Source: Dryococelus australis
Taxonomy: Eukaryota > Arthropoda > Insecta > Phasmatodea > Phasmatidae
Length of the DNA: 64,000 bases
Assembly: GCA_029891345.1 (NCBI GenBank)
Contig: CM056994.1
Location: forward strand, 140,266,457-140,330,456
Direction of reading: 5' to 3'
The notes under the pieces were generated by a model. It searched no databases and was not told where the DNA came from. It was given only the letters and a program-made list of their open reading frames with translations. Position 1 is the first letter of the stretch; each line of letters starts with the position of its first letter. Made by a program: the position numbers and the translations under genes. Below, in pieces: positions 38,450 to 49,689 of this stretch.

Positions 38450-39510
38450 AAATAAACACATAAGAGGGTGCATCACATATTAATACTTTGCTTTATTGTA
38501 AAGTTAGTTATGGAAATGAATCATTTGACAACAGATAAGTGGTTAGAGTGCTTACTTCCAGAATTTTCTCTGCCTTTTTAATATTAAAACACCTGTTAAC
38601 TTGTCACAACTCCATTAGTGATTTACAACATAATTATTCAAAATTTAAAAAAATATATCTCTCTCTGTTGAGACATTTTATTTACCAAAGTAATACATTT
38701 CATTTCACAGTTTGTGAAGGGATTTGCTAAATAAATCTACAAATCAATTTATTTTCAAACATATTTATTGACAAATGTAGCACATATAATACAAGATGAT
38801 TTAAAATATATACACGATTTAAAAAGTGCAGGAAATTTCACAATTTACATACAAAATATTTTAACTCAGGCTGTTTCAAAATATATACATAATTTTTTAC
38901 AAACAAAAGGAAGTATAATATGTTTCGTACATTCGTTTTAACACAGGTTGTTTCAAATACATACATATAAAATGTTACACAGGTTGTTTCAAAACTTACA
39001 CAATATTTTAAAAGCAAAAATACAAGGTGATTCAAAATAATAACACATGTTACACATATAATAAAGGTTGTTTCAAAACTTACACACGATTCCGTTTCTG
39101 ATTCCTCAAAATCATTCCTCAATACCCTTTCACAAAGAACGTAGGTTATTCCTCACTCACATTCCTTTTTCCTCAAAGGACATATCTTAGTAACACTCCT
39201 TTCCCCTTTAGTTAGTTTATCAACCAAATTCAAATGAGTTAAGCCACTTGAGGAAGGCATAATACCTCAAAATGAAACATATTCCTATCACACAATATTT
39301 ACTTGAAATATATCTCTAAAATAATTACTTTTTTTCGGCCAAGTAGTTGGGTTAACTAAATTTACTATAATATTATTTATTTATGTATGCAGTCTTTATA
39401 CTTCATTTAACTCATTCGATGTATCGCCGTTTTTTGAAGAATATGAATAATCGAAAACATTTCTTTTATGTTCCATTATTTCCTGTGTTTAAGCAAATAT
39501 CAAAGTTAGT

Positions 39511-40010
39511 TTACAATTTCGCTGGAATCTTCGGAAAATATGTACTCAATATTGACACCAACTGTCGAAGGAACTTGTTGGTGGAATCCTCAATGGTATC
39601 TTCATTTCGCGTTTCATCAATATGGTTTGAATCATTAGTCTTTGCGGCTATTTGTGGTACATTATGTCGAAGATCGTTTCTTTTAAACACGTTAGTATCC
39701 GCTGCTTCTGTGATATTATGTAGTGGAGATGATACATATCGTTTCTCGATAGGAAGACTATTTTTACAGATTTTAACATGTCGATTCAAGTTATCCACTA
39801 CTACGAACTGTCTAAAAGAGTTTTCGCAGTTAAGAATGATCCTAGATGTGTTGTTGAAACGTTCACTCTTCTCATGCCTATGAACATTGTAGGCGAACGT
39901 GTATATTTTCCGCAGTATTTGCAGTGTAGGCGATTAGGTGATACATCCGTCTCCATTTGCATCAAGGTTGATTGTGTGATTACTGTTCGGCGACAGAATG
40001 TCAACTAACT
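39511..40010 (-). pseudogene. C2HC zinc-finger gene, right-arm copy
   Basis: Two open pieces, 40004-39801 and 39798-39511, in different frames. The first shows the Cys pair HCKYCGK, and the His half of that finger lies in a shifted frame. The second finger has one Cys replaced (NCENS) but keeps NLNRHVKIC (H-x3-C). The C-terminal region is rich in Asn, Asp and Glu (RNEDTIEDSTNKFLRQL) and ends at 39511. The finger layout C-x2-C-x12-H-x3/4-C is the same as in the FB-1 spacer gene. It points inward. It is less damaged than the left-arm copy. Confidence 0.6.
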
Positions 40011-40619
40011 GGTTTCTGTATAAATGTGATGCTTTAAACTGTAACAGGTTTAATTAATGACAATAAATTCTTTCCCTTTTAATATTAGATATGTTCATTG
40101 CGTAATTATACGCATTAATTCACCATATCGTAAGATCTATATATATTAAACGGAATATGAATGACGGCATACGTTAAATAGTATCTGAAGTTGAATAATC
40201 GGTATGTCATTACTCGATATTCGATAAAAAAGTGAATAAAGCAAATCGTTAAAGAGTGGGTTTTCTGAAAAGAACGGGTTAGGCGAAGGCTAGCCTGGTG
40301 TGTAATTCTTTGGGAGCTGGGATTGTATTAATGGTGTTTAAAATATGTTCTGATTTAAACGTATATATGTAAAACGAATTTCATTTTGCCAGTAAATTTT
40401 GTTTGATAATTCATTATGACAACTTTATAGGTTAAATATGGAAGATGGTTTTGGTTTCCGGTAGCTCTTTACGGTTGGGAATCGGAAATTATTGCCCTAC
40501 TTTTATAGTATTCGAATCCAAAATGGTAGCTGCTTTCCTTAGACTTTCCTTGAAATAAGGCCGTTTCGAAATTTTTGGTAGAAATATTGTTAAATTTGCC
40601 ATATTACATCTTCACAGAG

Positions 40620-40810
40620 TCAATTTTAGGCTCAAAATGTAATATGCGCTCTTTCTTCAATAATATATTACTGAAACGTAGTATTCTTAAATAAAATAGC
40701 TTTATATTTGCCTGAGTATATACATTTCTGATATATACGACGGCGTATCAAGAAATCTTGGACTGAAACATTTAAAACTTTGTACAAGAAATGTATTTAA
40801 ATCTTCTTTC
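40620..40810 (-). pseudogene. Right-arm counterpart of the 17516-17701 ORF
   Basis: The minus-strand reading keeps KVLNVSVQDF and RRIYQKCIYSGKYKA, parallel to the left-arm ORF, then meets stops. See that entry for context. Confidence 0.35.
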
Positions 40811-40889
40811 ATTTTAACGCACACAAAACTTTGTATATTCAATAACCAAGTATTTTAAATTTTGTTCTTGCAGAGAAATCTACACGCAA

Positions 40890-41180
40890 AATGCGTACAG
40901 AAACGTATTTTATTTTCTTGGCTAAAGGAAATTACTTCGAAGTATGAATAATTGTGAATATGGACGAAGTTTGTTCACCGTACTTTTCTCATTGTATTAG
41001 TGCTGTTTGGAAAATATACGACTTATGTAACAACATGTTTTAAATGCGACATTATCCATTCCTCCATGGGACAGCGTATGTAACGCTGCACGTTTTGCCA
41101 GTTGGGAAACTGTTTTTGAATAGTAATTTTTAATGGTTACAGTTATTAAACATTCCAAATAGGTGACAGATACATAATTT
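40890..41180 (+). pseudogene. Right-arm counterpart of the 17156-17431 ORF
   Basis: ATG at 40890. The reading parallels the left-arm protein (YFIF, VCSPY, HCISAVWKIYD) but has stops after about 18 and 50 codons and again near the end. It is the broken half of the arm-encoded pair. Confidence 0.45.
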
Positions 41181-41987
41181 TAAAACATAACGTCTGGGCT
41201 ACGGATCTTGTAATATTTTACCAATAGTTTTGCCTTATGCATAATTATTCGTTATTTATTGATATAATTTCCTAATGTTTTATGTTGGGATGTAATTAAT
41301 TGTGTTTAGGTTCATCGTGTTTAAGAGAGAATTTTTTATAATGTTGTTATAGTATCTCGAAATATAGTTCTGGGTTATTATTTCGTTGTGATAGGTGATA
41401 TTTCTTTGCTTTATATGATATATATTTCCGTGGAATTGTGATAAAATTTACTGGAATTTTGCAGATAAAAGCCATTTGGAAGGTGATTTATTATATTCGT
41501 TTTATACGTTGTTGTAATTTGAATTTTGTGGATTATAGTTAATATTGGAATTCATTCTTTGTGTTTAGGAGATAATTCTTTCAGTATTATTTCATTCTTA
41601 AAGTTATATTCACTTGGAGCACGCATTCAAAAACGTTTGAGAGTCGATGTTGCGAACTTTTTCAAACACCCCTCGACTACAAATGCGTGAAGGGTGCTGA
41701 ACTGCTAGAAGCATCCTGCTCCAGGCTTGTTAGCAGAGGGAGGCTGGGAATCGGCTATTGGGTCCTTGCTCGAATGCATGCAAGCAGACAGTGTAGAGCT
41801 TCTTGTAGCTAGCGACGCTCTTCTAGTGCAGCAGCAATTCTTGGTTTGGGCGGACGGAGGGCATGGCTCCGTTGATCCTTCATACTTATCTTCCCTTAGT
41901 AAGATACAATGCGATAGTTTTCTTTTATAAAATGTCTGATATTGGGAAATCGGGCGTGTGAACTACATTTTTGAAGCTCCTCTACAC

Positions 41988-42394
41988 CATAAGTGGCCCG
42001 CTTGTGGTTGACTTATTGGCAACTCTTGTTTTGCCAGACATCAAGAAGTGGCCAAACATCTGATGACAGTTAAATATCCGTGTGTGACCCATGCGTAAAC
42101 ACATCATACCACAGTCATCATTCATCATATGTGCCACATGCATCTGCGGATGCATTCAGCTTCTTGAATTCCTGTGGATGCCGCATGTGGGCGGCTTGTT
42201 CACAATCAGATTTGCACACGTGGGCCAACTATATTTTGCTACTTGTGTAGTATTAATATGAGTTTACATTTCTCCATCACGTACTGCAACGTGTAGAGTT
42301 CTTCTTCAGAACTGTACTGTGTATTTTCTGTATGTCCCCACCCATATTATTGGGTTCAAGGGTAATGCAGTTTGCACCTAATATGGCGGTAGTG
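41988..42394. other. No gene seen
   Basis: Anonymous sequence just outside the FB-2 right arm. It does not match the tandem units outside the left arm. Confidence 0.5.
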
Positions 42395-42640
42395 GTTAGT
42401 CATGTTTTATGCTTGCTGACTTTTATGAATTTTTTCTTGAGTTTTTGGTTTTCATGGTCAATCAAGGTTATGGTCTCAAGGTCGATGTAGTCTACATCTA
42501 ATATGTTGGTATTAGTCTGTATTGTATTATGCTTGCTCACTTTTATGTATTTTTTTCTAGAGATTTTTGTTTTCAATATCATGCAAGGTCATGGGGTCAA
42601 GGTCGATGTCACTGGATTCCTATATGGCGTATGGGTGATG
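42395..42640 (+). repeat. TCAAGGTC tandem repeat, two units
   Basis: Two units of about 115 bp, each with TATGCTTGCT-ACTTTTATG, TTTTTTCT, a TTTTTG/TTTTCA word and CAAGGT-ATGG-TCAAGGTCGATG. They are the reverse complement of the cluster at 13371-13720. Confidence 0.7.
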
Positions 42641-42779
42641 TCTACCAAGATGGTGGTTGCCTACCAGGCTGGTGGCCTCCAGTAATGTATATACGTTTTT
42701 TAAAATTAATTTTCTCTCGATGTTTTAATACATTTTTTATATATATTTTTTATATTTAGGAAAGCGAGAGCATATCAAT

Positions 42780-43160
42780 ATGGTGCCGAATGCTATTACT
42801 TGGTCGAGTCGCTTACCAAGATGGCGGATATACTAATACACTAACGCTACCTAAGTGATGTAAACACAAGACGCTTATGAATATGGCGGTGGAGTATATG
42901 CGACTAATTGAGCGAACATAGTTGACAGAAATCTGTAAAACAAATGACGAACGAAAATAATAAAGATGACCGGCTTAAGTAACATATAAACCAAGATGGT
43001 AGCCTCCGGTAGCATATAAAAAAAGATGGTGGCCTCCAGTAACATTAATACAAATTAGAAACGGAAAAACCAAAATGGCGGCATCCAGTAACATATAAAA
43101 AAATATGGCTGCCTCCAGAAGCTTGTCAAAATTTACGAACAAAAAAATCAATATGGAGGA
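42780..43160 (+). repeat. AAGATGGCGG / CCTCCAGTAACATA repeat cluster
   Basis: Words AAGATGG or AAAATGGCGG recur at about 42819, 42892, 43003, 43025, 43074 and 43106, most followed by CCTCCAGTAACATATAAA-type sequence. It is the same family and orientation as 10760-11345. Possible decayed tandem array of a dispersed repeat. Confidence 0.7.
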
Positions 43161-43194
43161 TGAGTATTGGTGGAGGGAGTGGAGGCGAGGGAGT

Positions 43195-43320
43195 CTTACA
43201 GCCAAAACACAGCTATAAGAACGGTCGTACAATAGAAACACACACTTAAGAACTATCATACACTCGAAACACACATATTAGAACTGTCGTACATTAGAAT
43301 CACATAACATACAACTTTTT
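43195..43320 (+). repeat. ~32-bp tandem repeat
   Basis: Four units of the type AGAACTGTCGTACATTAGAA-CACACA between 43217 and 43315. It creates the minus ORF 42975-43274, which I do not support as a gene. Confidence 0.75.
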
Positions 43321-43383
43321 CGTGTTAGAATTTTCTGGCTTGTGTGGTTCTATGTTATGTGGTTCTAGTGCGTGTGTTTTTAT

Positions 43384-43601
43384 AGTCCATTTACGACAGG
43401 AACAGACTTATGAAAATCAAACCTTTGAAAAAACACCCTAGCAATTAGTTGCATGCAGAGCAAGTAAAAAAAAAATGTTGCGGGAGCGGGTACATTACCC
43501 GCACCTGCCACCTTTTTTTTACTGGCTATGCATGCAGCTAATAGCTATGATGTTTTTTCAAAGGTTGATATTCATAAGTCTGTTCCAGTCGTGAATGGAC
43601 T
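43384..43601. mobile_element. 218-bp palindromic MITE-like element
   Basis: Begins AGTCCATTTACGACAG and ends with the near-perfect inverse CTGTTCCAGTCGTGAATGGACT. The arms of about 95 bp match closely throughout (AACAGACTTATGAA, CCTTTGAAAAAACA, GCATGCA), with a GC-rich centre around 43475-43510 that holds its own GCGGG / CCCGC hairpin. There is no coding capacity. The arms are well preserved, so the insertion is fairly young compared with its surroundings. The transposon family is not identified. Confidence 0.85.
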
Positions 43602-45507
43602 TTAAGTTGTGACAGCACCCCTTGAATTTGAAGCTCTTAATCCTTGTTACTGACCTGTAATGTAGTTTGTTGCATACAAGCTAATAGAAAGAGGGTTCTT
43701 GTTTAGTGTCCTGGTAAAGGCGCGTGTTATATGTAATTTTCTGACTATTATTGCATAATATTACGGTTCCGTTTATAGTGACATCTCTGTCAATAAGACG
43801 TTAATGCCTACATGCATTGCTCAATTTTGAAAAATTCATAAACTCGGTTAACATCAGCGCAGGGGGAAAAATGCTCCTTTGTTATTACGGTACCTTCTCG
43901 TATATTCCTTGCAGCTGCAATTTAATAACAATTTTGTGTTGAATACTTAATATATCTTATATTTGCAGAAGAATCCAGTTTCGTTTTTATGCGAGAGTTA
44001 AGAAACAAAATATATTTTCGACGTAGATATGAAATTCATAATTATGTCACGTTTTGAGAGATAAACAAGTATTGTTGGAAACAAAATTCAACACACTGCT
44101 CAGTCTTTATTACTAAGTTAACATGATCCATCAAAACCTCCCAATTGACAAGAGTTTACTTCTGTTAAAAATTACTGTTACGTATTTTCTTCAATAAATG
44201 AAGTTCCAAAAATTGCAAGATTGCTCAGTGAAGATCTTTCTCTTATTGTTTTTTCATATACATTATATATGCAAGTAAACCGAACTTGCAGAAATTAGCC
44301 TACAAAGTGAAGAAAATATGAACATATAAGTTAATAGATGGTGAAAATGCTTTGCTTACCTACATGGTGCATTTCATTCATACTACAAACGCACTGTTGC
44401 TAGAATGTATTTCCACCAAAGACAACAGCCGGAGTCTTCCGCTGCCTGCGTCTCCACAACGGGAACAGAATGGTCTCCAGTTTCCCGGGAGGAAATTTCC
44501 TCCGTAAGCAGCTTGCATAATTGTAACAGGAGCTCCATGTCCTATCCCGGGTCTCCACGTTTCATTCTATTGTTGGGAAGAAAATAAATACTTTTTCTAT
44601 CCCGCCCACTCACTTTTATCCCGGCTGGCGTACTTTCTGCAGGAACTTGCATGCAGGCATTTTCAGATCCCTTCATTTGAATCCTCCCCTCTTCCCTTTC
44701 TAGCCCTCCGAAGGAAACAATGACGTCAGGTTTAATCCAGGGAAGTGTCTACGGGAGTTTGCGAAAACAGAAGATTGATTGCAATCACCCTGAGCTCGCC
44801 ATAAGCGCGTGTTTGTACGCGGCGTGGGTGAGGTTCTGAATAGTTCCTTTGTTCCCAGTGTCTATTACGCGCCCGCCCATGTCTCAATTAGTGGCCGCAG
44901 CAGTGGTCCGGGGTCTTGTTCAAGACCACACACTGTCTCGTTGTTCTTGGCAGCTAAGCATTGCCCTCAAATTAACACACGAAATACTATCGAAACTGCC
45001 TCCTTCCTAAACTATGTATTAGTTTACCGAACTACACACACTCTCTCGTGAGGTGATTTCCTTTATTAACGTATCTATTTTTAGCTAAGTGAGGAATATT
45101 TGGATGAAAACAACTTTTTTTTTTAAATTCTTGTTACCCCAAAATTAATAATAATTGATATCGCCATTATAGTTTGTAGTTGGTTTATAATAAAGTTCAT
45201 TATTACTATTTGTAGTATTAAAATTTTGTTCTTGAATTTCTAAAATCATTAAAAGCCAGAAACATTTTAAGACAAAGATAATTTTCAAATACTATATTCC
45301 AATTTTCCCTTGAAAAAATTTAATTTCTTCCATTTTAACATAGATATTTCTCACACTACAGTGATCAAACATAGAACCGTGAACAGTCTGGGCAGTTTGA
45401 TTCAGTTACAAATTCGGGCGTGTCAAAATTGTAAATTATTAAACCGATCTTTTATATCAAAATTAAGGACTGTTGTCCCGCAGGAACGTCTTTTTTTAAA
45501 AATCGTC
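43602..45507. other. No gene supported; GC-richer patch with a CRE-like site
   Basis: AT-rich up to 44390. The stretch 44400-45050 is clearly GC-richer and contains ATGACGTCAG near 44728, a CRE consensus, plus several CG dinucleotides. It could be a host promoter or exon, or an old element. The short ORFs at 44405-44587 and 44809-45051 match nothing I know. Confidence 0.4.
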
Positions 45508-46240
45508 AACACTTAAAACGAATATGAATTTTAGGATTTTTATATATTTTTCTATTAATTACAATTGATGTGTTAGCTTCGTATTCAACAATATTCCACA
45601 AAATGTCTAATCTTTCAATAAAAATTCTACCCGAATCAGCATAATCTCTATCAATTGTAGTGCCATCTGCTTTCTTAGCCTGATAAAGAAATAAACAATT
45701 GGTATCAGACGAATTTCGGAAAAAATTTATTTAATAACCACCTTTCCAGTAAATTTCATTATTATCGCAAATTAAACCAAACAAGTATCCTAATGGATAT
45801 ATTATTTCATTAATTTTAACACAATGAACATATTTTACTCGAAATTTACTATCAACACTAGTACACTCTAAATAATTTTATTCACCTGGCGATCTTAACA
45901 AAGCATTCATAATTGTTGAAGTTATTCCTGGATTATTAAGGGGCTCAATAATATGTCCATGTTTTGAAATTTGTATTCTAGAAAACTGAAATGGTAAAAA
46001 ATTAGAACAAACATCAATATTATATAATTTTTAGTATTTTGCCTCAGTTTCAGTTTTACCTCTCTATAGTAGGTGATATTCTAAAAAAAACATAAGCATA
46101 ATTTGGAAAAGAAAAGCCATCTTCTATAGGAATATCAAACTCGATTCTGTAATTGTAAATATTTAAATTCCCTTCGTTTTATCAGTTGGAGGAAAAGTTT
46201 GTCTCTCAGAACTCTCAATGCTTTCATAACTCATTAATAT
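45508..46240 (-). pseudogene. Polinton copy B: major capsid protein, truncated and decayed
   Basis: Minus strand from about 46240: RIEFDIPIEDGFSFPNYAYVF, FQNMDI-type remnants, an NPGIT-like site, IIYPLGYLFGLICDNNEIYW, INFFRNSSDTNCLFLYQAK, DYADSGRIFIERLDIL and VEYEANTSIVI in several frames. It ends at 45508, where copy A continues for about 500 bases, so copy B is cut at this side of the element. Function as in copy A. Confidence 0.7.
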
Positions 46241-46257
46241 GTAAAAAAAATTATATA

Positions 46258-47563
46258 AATGAAGGATTCAGTGGAAGTTTCTCGGGTGAAATTGCTCATT
46301 GAGAAGTATAGAAATCATGAAAAGACCTATGAGGTAGAATATGAAAAAAATAAATAAATAAATAAATAACAACAATTCATTCGTGAATTACAAAATATTG
46401 GCAAGAACGAAGAACAAGTAAGTGCAGAAAATCAAAATTTAATAACATCACTAGTACCCGTTGCTGCAGAAATTTACATTATCCACCACCAGACGAAACA
46501 TCTTTTGAAAGAGAATTATTCCCTAAATCACCAATGGGTGTTACTCCATTAAAAACTTTGCCACCGATATAAGACATTTCTACTTTAAAATTCTGGAAAT
46601 ATATTACTGAAAATATTAATGTTATTGATGATATATTTAGTTTGCGAGGAGTTTGCCACGGTTTTGAAATTGGAGATACAAAAGTAAAAATTGATTGTGA
46701 TTTTTTATTTGTCAATGATCTTGTAGATGAAAACGCAAGCAAAATAAATTTACTAATGACAACTATAAATATTATGCAGAAATTGTTAAAGCAACAAATG
46801 ATATACATCAAGAATATAATCCTAAATTAATGTTGCTTCGAGTAAGAAGTGGAAATATACAGATATAATAGACCCATTTATCAAGATATACAAAAAGATA
46901 AACGGAAAGCATAATATAGACTAGAGGGTTTCAGTGATGATGATTTTGAAAATTGGAGATAGGAAGAATAAATATATAATCATTTGCCGACAGAATATAT
47001 TTGAATGGACAATGTTAGAAAATTAATTGATATATTATTAGTTATTCACGCTGAAAAAAATGCAGGAAATAAAAGTTATCACAATGAAAAAGTAAACATT
47101 ATGAATATGCTAAACAAAATATTTTCTGATTTTTTTGTGAATTACTAGAAAGGTATACCATATCTTATAAGAGTTTTAAATGCTATTTCGCATTCATTTT
47201 GGAATTATGAAAACCATGGCAAAAGGCATTATAAACTGGGGATTAATCAATTTAAATCCACCCGGAATGCATTAGCCGGGTTATAATTATTGTGGGCCAT
47301 TTACAAAATTAAATGAAAGTTTAGAAAGAGGAGATGCAAGAGTGAATAAACCAGATGAAGCTTGTAAATATCATGATATTGCTTATAGATATCATAAAGA
47401 TTTAGATTCTAGACATGAAAAAGATAACATTTTACAAAAAGAAGCAAAAGAAACAATGCTCAATAAAGATACTCCAACTGGAGAAAAAATTCCTTCTGCT
47501 GCTGTTGCCTCAACAACGTTTATAAAAAGAAAATTAGGTTTGAGCATAAAAATGTTTAATTAG
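46258..47563 (+). pseudogene. Polinton copy B: protein with a C-terminal phospholipase A2 domain
   Basis: N-terminal VSRVKLLIEKYRNHEKTYEV; a middle domain (LRGVCHGFEIGDTKVKIDCD, 46642-46830) that resembles a conserved arthropod Polinton domain with a GxxxxIGD word; a VRKLID...HAEKNAGNKSYHNE segment; IPYLIRVLNAISHSFWN; CGPFTKLNE; and the open frame 47342-47563 with CKYHDIAYRYHKD, which carries the HDxxY signature. The PLA2 end is intact at the motif level, while upstream parts need several frame changes. It diverges from the capsid gene with about 20 bases between them. A TA microsatellite follows at 47580-47600. Confidence 0.75.
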
Positions 47564-47639
47564 TTCAATAACTTTATTATTATATATATATATATATATT
47601 TAAATAAATAAACATAAAAAACCAAACTTTTTAAATATC

Positions 47640-48005
47640 CATTGATCAATTAAGATATTTGGGATCAGATAAAATCTTATTAAAAGAACAACATGAGAAA
47701 AATAAATAAAAATTTGAAAGAAGGAAAAAATTTTAAATTAACTTTTATCATTGACAACAGTTTAAAAAAATGGCAAACGAAAAAACAGGAAGTTGTTTAC
47801 CTCATGGAGAATTTTTACCAAATTTATTTGCAGCTTTATGAGCTCTTGGAGCAATACCTGGAGAAGTTAGTGCAATTTGTAATTCTGTTGAACAAAAAAA
47901 AAAAAAAAGTATTAGAAGAATAACAGAGACACAATTTAGCAATGGAAAACAAGGCTGGTAGTGGTGTAGTTGCGAAAAAAAGAGGTGGGCCAAAAATAAT
48001 TAGCT
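47640..48005 (+). pseudogene. Polinton copy B: small Gly/Ala-rich basic protein
   Basis: Readable parts are NFKLTFIIDNSLKK, an Ala/Gly-rich stretch (LFAAL, ALGAIPGEVSAICNSVEQ) and a tail with AKKRGGPK. Frames change at A-runs. Same position (before the protease) and layout as 31815-32215. Confidence 0.45.
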
Positions 48006-48009
48006 CCAT

Positions 48010-48400
48010 TCTCTAATATTGACATTGAAATATATGTAAAAAAAATTAAATAGTAGACATTTCAGAAATATTTATATGATTGATGAACTACCAAAAAATA
48101 TACTAAAAAATGAATGTGCCGTGGTTAATTGTGATATATCAACAAATCGTGGCTCTCATTGGGTTTGCTATTTTAAAGAAAATAATAATGTTAATTACTT
48201 TGATTCATTTAGAGGCAATATTCCTAGTAATTTAATTAATTATTTAAAAAACACAAATGTTTATTACAATTTCAGAATTTTGATTCAGTTATTTGTGGAC
48301 TATGTTTAATCGTATTATTTTTTTTTGAGAAATTTTTAAGTTTCGCGATATTATTTCTTTATATATATATATATGGGAAACTATTAATCGAATATCTTTG
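48010..48400 (+). pseudogene. Polinton copy B: adenain-like cysteine protease
   Basis: Open from 48076: DELPKNILKNECAVVN, RGSHWVCYFKE (catalytic His with its Trp), NYFDSFRGN (acidic partner kept). A one-base shift near 48270 then puts NFDSVICG and LCLIVL (catalytic Cys) in another frame. The Gly after the Cys is followed directly by Leu, so one residue of the usual CGHLCL is missing. It is better preserved than copy A. Its neighbours are the Gly/Ala-rich protein and the fibre gene, all on one strand. Confidence 0.8.
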
Positions 48401-48404
48401 ATGA

Positions 48405-49375
48405 TATTACTGAAGATGTGAAAAAAAATGTAGATTCATAATTCAATTCGAGTGTTTCTTCTTTACAAAGTGAGTTAAACAATTGTTTTGATTTTACAAA
48501 ATCATATGTTACTTTTCTGGGGGGAAGAATTGTTAATATAGGTAACCTGTAGATAAAAAAGATGCGGTCAATAAAAGATTTTTGATATACTTATAACAGA
48601 TTAGGCATTAAAAAAATATGTTGATTCAAAATATAAAATTATTGTTTCTGATTATGCTCTAAAAGAGTATATAAATTCACAATTCAATAAAAATATTGCT
48701 GATTATATAAAACTAATAAATAATACAAAACATACATTTAAAAAGAAGCAGATTTAAAATATAAAACTATTGTTGCGGATTATGCATTAAAAACGATGTT
48801 GAATTATAATACATCATCAGTGTTTATGATTTAAAACATATGTAGATACAAAATATAATATAATTGTTCCCGCTTTACGAGAACAAATAAGTAAAGTTCT
48901 GGTTTTCTCAACAGACTATGTTTCTATTCAAAATCGTAGAATTATTAATATTGCTGAACCTATTGATGGAAAAGATGCTGTCAATAAAAGATATTTTCAT
49001 AAAGAAATAGCTGATAAATTACAAAATTTAAACAAATCTGCTTTGAATTACTGCGACATATTCGTTAAGATAAAAGCTGTAAAAACTAAAGCAGATGTTG
49101 ATCAGAATTATATGACAAATTGAAAAAATTTTAGCCAATCAATTGAAAAAATTTGGGTAGAAAAATCCCTTATATTTTATTTGCATGGTAAGTGGAATTA
49201 AAAAAATAATATTTTTCGCATAGACGATGACATAATTTTTTTCCTTTTGTAATATTGTTTGTAATATAATTTGTATTAACCTCTCTGATGATACTCTAAC
49301 TGTTATTAAAAGACTTACAAAAATAGATTATATTAAGACTTTTGATGTTAACAGATGTAAGATTTTAACTTAAAA
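48405..49375 (+). pseudogene. Polinton copy B: fibre-like protein
   Basis: Repeated helical units (KYKIIVSDYALKEYINSQF, YKTIVADYALKT-like, KYNIIVPALREQI) are followed by STDYVSIQNRRIINIAEPI, DGKDAVNKRYFHKEIADKLQ and a decayed C-terminal part with NLSDDTLTVIKRLTKIDY. This copy shows the repeat period, about 35 residues, best. A trimeric attachment or tail role is inferred from the repeat plus the DGKDAVNKRY word common in fibre proteins. Confidence 0.55.
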
Positions 49376-49399
49376 TAATTAATTATCTAATTATTTTGT

Positions 49400-49404
49400 T
49401 GATG

Positions 49405-49475
<71 letters not shown>
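49400..49475. repeat. (TA)n microsatellite
   Basis: About 32 TA units between the fibre and integrase genes. The minus ORF 49387-49614 is an artefact of it. Confidence 0.95.
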
Positions 49476-49689
49476 TTCTAATTAAATTGAGAATACTTGG
49501 TGGTTGAAGTGCAAGAAAGTCACTAAGAATAATAATACAAAAATGAAAATACAAAAAATGGACGAGTAGTCCAGAAAATATATGCTTGTTGTGCAATTCT
49601 AAAAAAATCAACATTCTTAAAAAAAAATGCTGAATATGAGAAAAAAAATAATAAATTAATTATATAAACCTACGCAAAAAAATCTCCAA

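Larger units (their letters stand above)
38450..41987 (-). repeat. FB-2 right arm (3.5-kb inverted repeat)
   Basis: Inverted partner of 16290-19875; anchors are given there. Internal tandem units of the ACAGGTTGTTTCAAAA type lie at 38870-39085. The outer end is at the CTCTACACC near 41987, beyond which the left arm's flank is not matched. The arms differ at many positions, so this is an old duplication. Confidence 0.88.

Noticed and set aside
39383-39883. 166-codon plus-strand ORF in the FB-2 right arm
   Set aside because: It lies antisense to the zinc-finger gene, whose minus-strand frames carry the recognisable fingers and are matched in the other arm.
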